Shown piece by piece: positions 1-6,770 of a stretch of 11,648 nt of DNA. This DNA is from Syntrophomonas sp. (lineage in GTDB: Bacteria > Bacillota > Syntrophomonadia > Syntrophomonadales > Syntrophomonadaceae). Numbering within the stretch: the first letter of the stretch is position 1; each line of letters starts with the position of its first letter. The notes under the pieces are model-generated. The model was not told the DNA's origin. It was given only the letters and a program-made list of their open reading frames with translations, and did no database searches. Location: the NCBI GenBank assembly GCA_028693695.1, contig JAQUUV010000045.1, forward strand, positions 1 to 11,648, written 5' to 3'. The position numbers and the translations under genes are program-made.

Positions 1-296
1 TTTTAGTATTGGACGAGACCCGTGACATCGTTGATATTGTAACCAGAATATCCAAGTTTTTTGAACATGAATCTTGTGGTAAATGCAACCCTTGTCGGGA
101 AGGAACCTTCCGTTGCAGAGAGATAATGGAGAAGATCAACGCCGGCAAAGCCAGTCAAAAGGATATAGATAACCTATTATTATTAACCCGGGTAATGCAA
201 AAAGCGGCTTTATGTGGTTTGGGACAGGCAGCTCCCTTCCCGATCCAATCAACTATTAAACATTTTGCTCACGAATATGCTAGAAAAATAGTTTAA
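1..296 (+). CDS. nuoF: NuoF-like NADH-binding flavoprotein subunit, C-terminal part (5' end outside window)
   Basis: This is the tail of an NADH dehydrogenase F-type subunit; the frame is open from the window edge to TAA at 294-296, so the true start lies upstream. The visible part carries the CGKCNPCRE motif and a later LCGLGQ cysteine, the four ligands of the N3-type [4Fe-4S] cluster that takes electrons from FMN. From the TTG codon at 9 onward the translation is identical to the end of the complete nuoF-like gene at 7237-8457. The DNA differs from that copy at only five positions (29, 73, 92, 95, 242), all silent. It lies 23 bases upstream of fdhA1 and is presumably co-transcribed with it, supplying NAD(H) coupling. 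Whether its 5' part is intact cannot be seen here. Confidence 0.93.
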   Translation, partial: LVLDETRDIVDIVTRISKFFEHESCGKCNPCREGTFRCREIMEKINAGKASQKDIDNLLLLTRVMQKAALCGLGQAAPFPIQSTIKHFAHEYARKIV

Positions 297-304
297 TTCT
301 AAGG

Positions 305-312
305 AAAGGAGG
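305..312 (+). promoter_or_regulatory. Ribosome binding site of fdhA1
   Basis: AAAGGAGG lies seven bases before the ATG at 320. The same box precedes fdhA2 (4323-4330) and fdhA3 (8479-8486), which fixes the starts of all three paralogues at the same residue. Confidence 0.85.
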
Positions 313-319
313 AAAAACG

Positions 320-3016
320 ATGATAAAATTAACGATAAATGGTAAAGAAATACAAGTTCCGAAAGGAACCATGGTTCTAGATGCCTGTCAACAAGCGGGC
401 GCTGATATTCCCACCCTGTGCTATGATCCTGACTTAAGATTAGCCGGATCATGCCGCATGTGTGTAGTAGAAGCCAAAGGGAGACCTAACCTGATGGCAG
501 CCTGTGTAAGCCCGGCTGAAAATAACATGGTTATTGAAACTGAAAGCCCGGATGTAGTTGAATCCAGAAAGATCATTCTGGAATTACTATTGGCTCGTCA
601 CAAACTGGAATGCCATACCTGCGAAAGAGACGGCAGCTGTAAACTGCAGGATTACTGCTACAGATATGGAGTTACCGATTCGCGCTATGCAGGTCAGGGC
701 CCGCATTTTGGGATGGAAGACCCCAATCCATTTTTCAAGAGAGATTATGATAAATGTATCATGTGCACCCGCTGTGTTCGCGTTTGTGATGAGATCACCG
801 GCGCCCAAGCCATAAATGTTAAGGATCGCGGGCATCATGCCAAGATAGCCACCGTTTTTGACGGCAAGCTGGCCGATTCGTCCTGCGTATTCTGCGGTCA
901 ATGTGTAATGGTCTGCCCGGTAGGAGCCTTAACCAGTAAAGTATCAGCCGGCAAAGGTAAGTCCTATCAGACTAAAGATGTACTTACTACCTGTACCTAC
1001 TGCGGCACTGGCTGTACTTTTGAATTGAATGTCAAGGACGATCATGTGGTAGGGGTTACCTCGGTAAGAGATTCAGAATTCAGCCCGGTTAATAAGGGCG
1101 CTCTGTGTGTAAAAGGACGCTTTGGCTGGGATTTTATCGAATCCAAGGAAAGGCTTACGACCCCATTAATCCGTGAAAACGGAGAATTACGGCCTGCCTC
1201 CTGGGATGAAGCCCTTGATTATACCGCCAATAAGATTAAAGCGATAAAGGAAAAAGATGGACCGGATTCATTAGCCTTGTTTTCCTCAGCCAGAGCGACT
1301 AATGAGGAAAATTACCTGGCTCAGAAATTGTTCCGGGCGGCTATAGGCACCAACAACGTTGACCATTGCGCACGTCTCTGACACTCCGTAACTGTCGCCG
1401 GTCTGGGGGCAGCATTTGGTAGTGGTGCAATGACCAACTCTATTAATGAACTGGAAAAGGATGCCACGGCAATATTCCTAATAGGTACTAATACGACGGA
1501 AAATCATCCTGTTATAGGATATAAGATCAGGAAAAATGTCCGTTTTAATGGTGCTAAGCTAATAATAGCCGATCCGAGAAACATCGAACTGGGTAATATT
1601 GCTGATGTTTATTTAAGGTTCCGGCCTGGCACGGATGTAGCACTAGTAAATGCGATGATGAATGTCATTATTACGGAGGGTCTTGAGGCCAAAGAGTTTA
1701 TTGCCAATAGAACCGAAAGTTATGAACAAATGGTTGAAGTGGTAGAAAAATATACACCAGAATATTCTGCCCAAATATGTGGGGTAGACGCTGAAGATAT
1801 TAGAAAAGCGGCTCGTATTTATGCAGCCGCTGAGAGAGGTTCCATATGTTATGCTATGGGACTGACCCAACACAGTACCGGCACCGATAATGTAAAAACA
1901 ATGTGTAACCTGGCTCTTCTAACTGGGAACCTGGGCAAACCAGGAACAGGGGTAAATCCTCTGCGCGGACAGAATAACGTTCAGGGAGCATGTGACATGG
2001 GTGCATTGCCAGTAGTTTATCCCGCCTATCAAGCAGTAACCAATGCCGAGGTCCGGGAGAAATTTGAAAAATTCTGGGGTGTTCCCTTGTCTCCAAACAA
2101 TGGCTTAACCATTCCGGATGTAGTTGATAAAGCCCATCATGGGGAAATAAAAGGCTTGATGGTTTTCGGAGAGAATCCTATGGTCAGTGATCCCGATCTC
2201 CACCATGTTGCAGAGGCACTAGACAACCTGGAGCTTCTGGTCGTAATCGATATATTCCTTACTGAAACAGCTATGAAGGCTGATGTTGTGTTACCGGGTG
2301 TTACTTTTGCAGAGAAGAATGGTACATTTAGCAATACCGAGAGAAGGGTACAGAGAGTACGCCAGGCTGTTACTCCCAAAGGTGATGCACGCCCTGATTG
2401 GCAAATATTCTGTGAAATATCTAACCGTTTAGGATATCCGATGAACTATGGCTCACCGGAAGAGATATTTGCGGAAATTAGAACGGTAACGCCATCATAT
2501 GCCGGTATTAGCTACCAACGCATTGAAAAAACCGGTATTCATTGGCCCTGTCCTAACGAGGAGCATCCTGGTACACCCGTCCTGCATGGGGAAAAATTTA
2601 ACCGGGGATTAGGTCTTTTCCATGCCATTGAATTTAAGGAAGCATATGAACTTCCCGATGCTGAATACCCATTGATTCTATCGACTGGTCGCAGCCTGTT
2701 CCATTATCACACTGGTACTATGACCAGAAGATCTAGTGCTCTTAATGAATTCATGCCCTCCAACGAGGTACAGGTAAATCCTGAAACGGCAGCTAGATTA
2801 GATATAGTAGATAATGAAATGGTGAAACTCATTACCCGTCGAGGTTACATTGAGGTTAAAACGCATGTTACTGAGATGGTTCCAGACGGAGTTGTGTTTA
2901 CATTCTTCCATTTCTCCGAGGCTGCGGCCAATGTATTAACCCAAGCCAAATGTCTCGACCCGGTAGCCAAGATACCTGAGTATAAAGTATCCGCCGCCAG
3001 GATTGAAAAGATCTAG
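320..3016 (+). CDS. fdhA: Formate dehydrogenase catalytic subunit, selenocysteine form (copy 1), UGA read through
   Basis: This is an 898-residue cytoplasmic molybdo- or tungstoenzyme catalysing formate/CO2 interconversion. The N-terminus is NuoG-like: a [2Fe-2S] domain (Cys34, 45, 48, 62), a His/Cys [4Fe-4S] site (His94, Cys98, 101, 107) and two ferredoxin-type clusters (Cys146/149/152/156 and 189/192/195/199). The catalytic part starts with another [4Fe-4S] site (Cys225, 228, 232, 263, then Lys265). The in-frame TGA at 1379-1381 gives Sec354 in the family motif HCARL-U-HS, with His355 next to it; a SECIS-like hairpin follows. The C-terminal pterin-dinucleotide-binding domain spans about residues 775-898. 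Without readthrough it would appear as two ORFs (320-1381 and 1430-3016). The reading frame is collinear with fdhA3 with no indels. One oddity is Ile643, where the other two copies have Gln in the VQDIFLTET motif. It follows nuoF directly, and a terminator lies 22 bases downstream. Confidence 0.95.
1379..1381 (+). other. Selenocysteine codon UGA of fdhA1
   Basis: TGA interrupts an otherwise continuous frame of 898 codons. It sits exactly where FDH enzymes have their Mo/W-ligating Sec or Cys, followed by His. The paralogue at 4338 has TGC at the equivalent codon (5397-5399), which argues strongly for Sec rather than a nonsense mutation. Confidence 0.95.
1392..1412 (+). promoter_or_regulatory. 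Bacterial SECIS element of fdhA1
   Basis: Arms CTGTCGCC (1392-1399) and GGGGGCAG (1405-1412) pair with one G-G mismatch and close a GGTCT loop (1400-1404). There are 18 nt between the UGA and the loop GGU. The loop sequence and this spacing match the known SelB-binding hairpin of E. coli fdhF. Being inside the coding sequence, it also encodes conserved residues (VAGL). Confidence 0.85.
2498..2994 (+). repeat. 497-bp identical tract, copy A (in fdhA1)
   Basis: I compared these bases line by line with 10672-11168 and found no difference, whereas the flanking parts of the two genes differ at many silent sites. The tract ends at mismatches 2497/10671 and 2995/11169. It covers the end of the catalytic region and most of the pterin-binding domain. 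Confidence 0.9.
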
Positions 3017-3038
3017 TCTGATAAAATGGTTGCCACAA

Positions 3039-3080
3039 AAAGGGGTTGTGCTGAAACTTTAGTTTCTGCGCGGCCCCTTT
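3039..3080 (+). terminator. Hairpin terminator after fdhA1
   Basis: A long hairpin has outer arms AAAGGGG/CCCCTTT, inner arms GAAAC/GTTTC and a TTTA loop. The arms pair over about 19 positions with one mismatch and some G-U pairs. It is followed by TTTAATTTA rather than a clean T run, so it is likely but not textbook. Confidence 0.75.
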
Positions 3081-3159
3081 AATTTATGGTAAAGAGGGAA
3101 ATTTATCCTGCAATACCCATAGGGATGACATTTTCGGCACAGAAAATACAATCAGCTTG

Positions 3160-3188
3160 TTGACACATTATAGGATATTAATTATAGT
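3160..3188 (+). promoter_or_regulatory. Consensus sigma-A promoter at the start of the non-coding segment
   Basis: TTGACA (3160-3165) and TATAGT (3183-3188) are separated by exactly 17 bases. Transcription would start near 3195 and run right into a region with no convincing ORF that ends in the terminator at 3646-3673. Two copies of GTTATGTAAT (3198-3207 and 3218-3227) lie exactly 20 bases apart at and just past the expected start and could be operator sites. Confidence 0.7.
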
Positions 3189-3194
3189 GTATAT

Positions 3195-3673
3195 TAGTTA
3201 TGTAATGTTTAGCAATGTTATGTAATTTTAATCATACTTAAATATTAATTTATGTAGCGTAATGATATGCAATGATAATTTACATAAAGTTGCATATTGC
3301 AGTGACTTTTGTACATTAGTTGTGAGTTGTATTTATTAAATGCATCGGATGAACTGAATAATATTCAAACGTTTAGCTCCAAAGCTACTTCACCTAAAGC
3401 TTCGGCCATGGGGATTTAGCCGACTCGGGTATTTTACCGGCACGGTAAATCGGGAAACGGATTTGCCTCCCTTGCTTGGAAAGGAGTTACTGGTCAGAAA
3501 AAGGCAATTTGTGTTGCTCGGATTTTCTTAACATGGGAAGTCGGGTGTTAGTAAGCATTTTGCGCTTTGATGTGTTGCTGGTCAGGAGGGAGCATGCATT
3601 TGAATGCAGTATATTGTTATGGATTTACCGTGGCAAATAAGTCTACCCTCCTATACAGATAGGAGGGTTTTTT
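3195..3673 (+). ncRNA. Candidate structured non-coding RNA or riboswitch-type leader (unnamed)
   Basis: The segment between a consensus promoter and a strong terminator carries no ORF with a ribosome site. Visible structure includes a hairpin with arms TTTACCG (3433-3439) and CGGTAAA (3443-3449), and a stem TCGGC (3402-3406)/GCCGA (3419-3423) that competes with CTAAA (3394-3398)/TTTAG (3415-3419). There is also a CTCC/GGAG stem (3467-3470 with 3483-3486). The heptamer AGGAGGG at 3584-3590 can pair with CCCTCCT (3646-3652), the 5' arm of the terminator, making an antiterminator; CTCCC at 3467-3471 could in turn sequester it. This layout is typical of transcription-attenuating riboswitches. Given the neighbouring Mo/W enzymes, a cofactor-sensing RNA is an attractive but unproven idea. 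I do not recognise a known riboswitch core, and it could equally be a stand-alone small RNA. Confidence 0.45.
3646..3673 (+). terminator. Strong rho-independent terminator
   Basis: A perfect 9-bp stem, CCCTCCTAT (3646-3654) and ATAGGAGGG (3659-3667), with an ACAG loop is followed directly by six T (3668-3673). It ends the transcript expected from the promoter at 3160 and has an alternative upstream partner at 3584-3590. Confidence 0.93.
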
Positions 3674-3719
3674 ATGGCTATTTTGTCAGTAGGCATTCTT
3701 ATCATCAATGAAACTGTCA

Positions 3720-3763
3720 AATGAAAGTAATAGTATCAGTAATAAATCATATTTACTTTCATT
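3720..3763. repeat. 11-bp inverted repeat in intergenic region
   Basis: AATGAAAGTAA (3720-3730) and TTACTTTCATT (3753-3763) are perfect inverted arms around a 22-base AT-rich spacer. It could be a weak hairpin or an operator upstream of the promoter at 3876. No gene is visible between 3674 and 3875. Confidence 0.5.
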
Positions 3764-3875
3764 CCATGATTAGAACTCTATGTAAAAGGTTTTGACAGAA
3801 AAACTTGAACTATGCTGCCTTTTAGACTAGAAAGCTATGATACTCTCCTGGTTAATCCGTCAATTCCAAGAGCAG

Positions 3876-3904
3876 TTGACATACTGTGGAAAATAAATTA
3901 TTAT
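3876..3904 (+). promoter_or_regulatory. Consensus sigma-A promoter upstream of fdhA2
   Basis: TTGACA (3876-3881), a 17-base spacer and TATTAT (3899-3904) give a near-ideal housekeeping promoter. Transcription from about 3911 would yield a leader of roughly 427 nt before the fdhA2 start at 4338. No other convincing promoter was seen before nuoE, so it may also drive nuoE-nuoF-fdhA3 through the REP. Confidence 0.7.
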
Positions 3905-3910
3905 AAGTGA

Positions 3911-4254
3911 GGAACTTTATGTCATGTTATGTTATGTTATATTGAGTTATGTAGGTTGTTTTTCAATTTGCGTTCGTATTAATATTGGTCTTTATTCATT
4001 AATGAACCGACTAGGCCGTAACCTAACCTGCCTTCTTAGCAGTATAGGAAACCAACATATACGTATTAATGACCACTCCCTGGGGATGTCCGCTAATCGC
4101 ACTACCGATGCGATTGACGGTCATCCCCGTTTTATTAATCTGGAGCAAATTAGTATGTTTACCGTCAAACTTACCGGATCAACGGTACCAATTAAATAAC
4201 TCGTTTGAAAGTCTAACATATTTTGAGTTATACAAGATTCTCATATTTAATAGG
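3911..4254. other. Long leader without a convincing gene
   Basis: The stretch starts with tandem GTTAT units (about 3922-3940) and holds a perfect 12-base palindrome TTCATTAATGAA (3995-4006). It also has a CGTATTAAT direct repeat (3975-3983, 4062-4070) and the long hairpin at 4082-4128. A small hairpin TACCG/CGGTA lies at 4172-4187. Two overlapping open frames (3924-4199 and 4069-4314) lack a proper ribosome site and resemble no family I recognise, so I do not call them as genes. Confidence 0.5.
4082..4133 (+). promoter_or_regulatory. Long hairpin in fdhA2 leader, possible attenuator
   Basis: Arms GGGGATG (4082-4088)/CATCCCC (4122-4128), CCG (4090-4092)/CGG (4118-4120) and AATCGCA (4095-4101)/TGCGATT (4109-4115) form one extended stem with small internal loops. 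The apical loop has seven bases. GTTTTATT follows, so it could act as a weak intrinsic terminator inside the leader. Its purpose is unknown. Confidence 0.55.
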
Positions 4255-4314
4255 ATGGAGGTGAAATCTGCCAATAAACATTTTGCTCACGAATATGCTA
4301 GAGAAACAATTTAA
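4255..4314 (+). pseudogene. Fossil 3' end of nuoF upstream of fdhA2
   Basis: The in-frame tail KHFAHEYARETI followed by TAA (4312-4314) copies the last residues of NuoF (KHFAHEYARKIV at 8455 and at 294). DNA similarity begins near 4275 and continues through the intercistronic spacer into fdhA2. The spacer after the stop is identical to that before fdhA1 (294-313 versus 4312-4331) and differs from that before fdhA3. Upstream of 4275 the sequence is unrelated. This is the left breakpoint of a duplicated nuoF-fdhA segment, not a working gene. An ATG at 4255 with GGAGG right after it could in principle still give a 19-residue peptide. Confidence 0.85.
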
Positions 4315-4337
4315 TTCTAAGGAAAGGAGGAAACACG

Positions 4338-6665
4338 ATGATAAAACTAACGATAAATGGCAAGGAAATACAAGTGCCTAGAGGGACCATGGTTCTAGAT
4401 GCCTGTCAGCAGGCGGGCGCTGACATTCCCACCTTGTGCTATGATCCTGATTTGAAATTAGCCGGATCATGCCGTATGTGTGTAGTGGAAGCCAAAGGGA
4501 GACCTAACCTGATGGCGGCCTGTGTAAGCCCGGCTGAAAATAACATGGTTATTGAAACTGAAAGCCACGATGTAGTTGAATCTCGAAAGATTATCCTGGA
4601 ATTATTGCTGGCCCGTCACAAACTGGAATGCCATACCTGCGAAAGAGACGGTAGCTGCAAGCTGCAGGATTATTGTTACCGTTATGGAGTAACCGACTCT
4701 CGCTATGCAGGCCAAGGACCGCATTTTGGCATGGAAGACCCCAATCCCTTTATTAAAAGAGACTATGATAAATGTATAATGTGCACCCGTTGCGTTCGAG
4801 CCTGCGAAGAGATTACCGGCGCACAAGTTATCAATGTCAAAGACCGTGGTCACCACGCCAAGATTTCCACGGTATTCGACGGCAAACTGGCCGACTCGAA
4901 CTGCGTATTTTGCGGCCAATGCCTTATGGTCTGCCCGGTAGGAGCTTTGACCAGTAAAGTGTCAGCTGGCAAAGGCAGGTCATTTCAGACTAAGGGGGTA
5001 CTTACTACCTGTACCTACTGCGGTACGGGCTGCACCTTTGAATTGAATGTCAAGGACGATAATGTGGTAGGTGTAACCTCAGTAAGAGATTCTGAATTCA
5101 GCCCGGTTAATAAAGGCGCTCTGTGTGTAAAAGGACGCTTCGGATGGGATTTTATTCATTCTCCTGAAAGGCTTACAACTCCTTTAATTAAAGAAAACGG
5201 GGAGTTTCGCCCGGCCTCCTGGGATGAAGCATTGAATCTTGCAGCTGAAAAACTCAAGGGTATGAAAGACAAATATGGCACAGATAGCGTGGCAATGTTC
5301 TCCTCAGCGCGGGTTACCAACGAAGAAAACTATCTGGCCCAGAAGTTTGCCCGAGTTGTCCTGGGAACCAACAACATTGACCATTGCGCCAGCCTATGCC
5401 ATTCCTCCAATGTAGCGGGCATGGGTGCAGCATTCGGCAGTGGGGCCATGACCAACACCATTAATGATATGGGCGAGGATGCCCGGGCAATTTTTGTCAT
5501 AGGCAGTAACACGACCGAAAACCACCCAATCATCGGTTATAAAATAAAGCAGAATGTCCGTAAAAATGGGGCCAAATTAATAGTAGCTGACCCACATTGT
5601 ACAGACCTGGCCACAATGGCCGATGTTAATATGCAATTCCAACCCGGTACCGACGTGGCCCTGCTAAATGGTATGATGAATGTCATTATTACAGAAGGTC
5701 TTCTGGATAAAGAATTTATTGAGAACCGTACCGAAAATTTTGCAGCTTTAAAGCAGATTTTAGAAAAATATACCCCCGAATATGTAGAGCCTATTACAGG
5801 TGTACCGGCCGATGACATCAGAAGAGCGGCCCGGATTTATGCCGAATCTGAAGCCAGTGCTATCTGCTATTCCATGGGACAAACCCCGTACAGCACTGGA
5901 ACCGACAATGTAAAATCAGTGTGCAATTTGGCCATGCTGACTGGAAATGTGGGAAGACCCGGAACTGGGGTCAATGCTCTGCTGGGGCAGAACAATGTAC
6001 AGGGAGCCTGTGATATGGGTTGTTTACCTATAGCCTACCAGGCGGCAACTGATAGTGAGATTCGCGATAAGTTCGAAAAGGCCTGGGGTCTCACCCTGTC
6101 CGCTCAAAATGGCTTAACCGTTACCCAAACCATTAATGCCGCCCATGCAGGCCAGATTAAGGGCCTGTTTGTGCTGGGAGAAAACCCGATAGTTAGCGAT
6201 CCGGATATTCAGCATGTGGATGAATATCTGGAAAAACTGGAATGCCTGATAGTACAGGACATATTCCTGACTGAAACCGCGCAGAAGGCTGATATAGTCC
6301 TCCCAGGTCTCTCCTTTGCTGAAAAAGAGGGAACATTCACCAGTACCGAGCGTCGGGTTCAACTAGTACGCAAAGCAGTCAGCGGACCAGGTGAAGCGCA
6401 GGATGACTGGTGGATATTATGTGAGTTATCTACTAGAATGGGATACCCCATGTTCTATGCCAATGCCGAGGAGATCTTCGAAGAAATGCGATTACTCACG
6501 CCTTCCTATGCTGGAATGAGCTATGCAAGATTGCAAGGTTCAGGTCTTCACTGGCCATGTCCCACTGAAGACCATCCCGGAACCCCCATTCTACACAAAG
6601 ATATTTTTAGCCGTGGACTAGGTCTATTTCATGCCATTGAATTTAAAGAACCGGTTGAATTGTAA
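4338..6665 (+). CDS. fdhA: Formate dehydrogenase catalytic subunit, cysteine form (copy 2), C-terminally truncated
   Basis: This is a 775-residue paralogue of the flanking selenoproteins, with all N-terminal Fe-S ligands kept ([2Fe-2S], His/Cys cluster, two ferredoxin clusters, catalytic-domain cluster). Codon 354 is TGC, so Cys replaces Sec, followed by the same His355. The SECIS loop GGTCT has become GGCAT, fitting loss of the need for Sec insertion. Residues 1 to about 273 are nearly identical to copies 1 and 3, whereas the catalytic part is much more divergent, so the gene is a mosaic. It stops after FKEPVEL, exactly where the C-terminal pterin-dinucleotide-binding domain starts in its paralogues, losing 123 residues; a REP element lies 7 bases past the stop. 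It may be inactive, or it may be a stable partial subunit. No separate gene for the missing domain is present in the window. Confidence 0.9.
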   Translation: MIKLTINGKEIQVPRGTMVLDACQQAGADIPTLCYDPDLKLAGSCRMCVVEAKGRPNLMAACVSPAENNMVIETESHDVVESRKIILELLLARHKLECHTCERDGSCKLQDYCYRYGVTDSRYAGQGPHFGMEDPNPFIKRDYDKCIMCTRCVRACEEITGAQVINVKDRGHHAKISTVFDGKLADSNCVFCGQCLMVCPVGALTSKVSAGKGRSFQTKGVLTTCTYCGTGCTFELNVKDDNVVGVTSVRDSEFSPVNKGALCVKGRFGWDFIHSPERLTTPLIKENGEFRPASWDEALNLAAEKLKGMKDKYGTDSVAMFSSARVTNEENYLAQKFARVVLGTNNIDHCASLCHSSNVAGMGAAFGSGAMTNTINDMGEDARAIFVIGSNTTENHPIIGYKIKQNVRKNGAKLIVADPHCTDLATMADVNMQFQPGTDVALLNGMMNVIITEGLLDKEFIENRTENFAALKQILEKYTPEYVEPITGVPADDIRRAARIYAESEASAICYSMGQTPYSTGTDNVKSVCNLAMLTGNVGRPGTGVNALLGQNNVQGACDMGCLPIAYQAATDSEIRDKFEKAWGLTLSAQNGLTVTQTINAAHAGQIKGLFVLGENPIVSDPDIQHVDEYLEKLECLIVQDIFLTETAQKADIVLPGLSFAEKEGTFTSTERRVQLVRKAVSGPGEAQDDWWILCELSTRMGYPMFYANAEEIFEEMRLLTPSYAGMSYARLQGSGLHWPCPTEDHPGTPILHKDIFSRGLGLFHAIEFKEPVEL

Positions 6666-6671
6666 AGGCAA

Positions 6672-6746
6672 GGTGTCAAGGGGACGGTTCTCCTGACACC
6701 ATTCGAAGATCTTAAAGCGGTGTCAGGAGAACCGTCCCCTTGACAC
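6672..6746. repeat. Inverted pair of REP-like palindromes (BIME-like)
   Basis: A 28-base arm (6673-6700) and its exact reverse complement (6719-6746) flank an 18-base spacer. Each arm is also a hairpin by itself, GGTGTCA/TGACACC around a CGG loop. The GTGTCAAGGGGACGG-type palindrome looks like REP families that I recall from anaerobe genomes, which are mobilised by IS200-like (RAYT) transposases; none is encoded here. It sits between the truncated end of fdhA2 and nuoE and could act as an RNA-stabilising or attenuating hairpin. Confidence 0.85.
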
Positions 6747-6756
6747 ATTTAAGAGG

Positions 6757-6766
6757 AAGGAGGTGA
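6757..6766 (+). promoter_or_regulatory. Strong ribosome binding site of nuoE
   Basis: AAGGAGGTGA, five bases before ATG at 6771, is almost fully complementary to the 16S rRNA tail and stronger than the other sites in the window. It suggests nuoE is well translated even from a transcript passing through the REP. Confidence 0.85.
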
Positions 6767-6770
6767 TATC

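Noticed and set aside
587..901. Long minus-strand frames opposite the fdhA genes (also 4602-4919, 8623-9012, 10279-10566)
   Set aside because: They recur at equivalent places in each paralogue as shadows of the conserved Cys-rich coding frame.
1379..1430. fdhA1 as a pseudogene split by a nonsense mutation
   Set aside because: The same UGA is kept in fdhA3, the site is the known Sec position, a SECIS is present, and the downstream frame is fully conserved.
3249..3297. H-type pseudoknot from the interleaved inverted repeats
   Set aside because: The third loop would be one base and cannot span an 8-bp stem, so both stems are unlikely to form together in full; kept only as alternative stems or operators.
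3533..3640. A 35-codon ORF starting with ATG inside the candidate ncRNA
   Set aside because: No ribosome site in front of its ATG; it covers the putative antiterminator strand and looks like chance.
3792..3816. Further promoter TTGACA (3792) with TATGCT (3811)
   Set aside because: Spacing is only 13 bases; no usable -10 box at 16-18 bases.
3924..4314. Two overlapping open frames (3924-4199 and 4069-4314) as hypothetical genes
   Set aside because: No fitting ribosome binding sites, unlikely composition, and overlap with palindromes and a long hairpin; only the last dozen codons of the second resemble a real protein, and those are the nuoF fossil.
6673..6746. CRISPR repeat
   Set aside because: Only two inverted copies with one short spacer; the self-palindromic structure fits REP, not a direct-repeat array.
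6740..6768. Promoter for nuoE starting from TTGACA in the right REP arm
   Set aside because: No -10-like box at a proper distance; the hexamer is simply part of the repeat.
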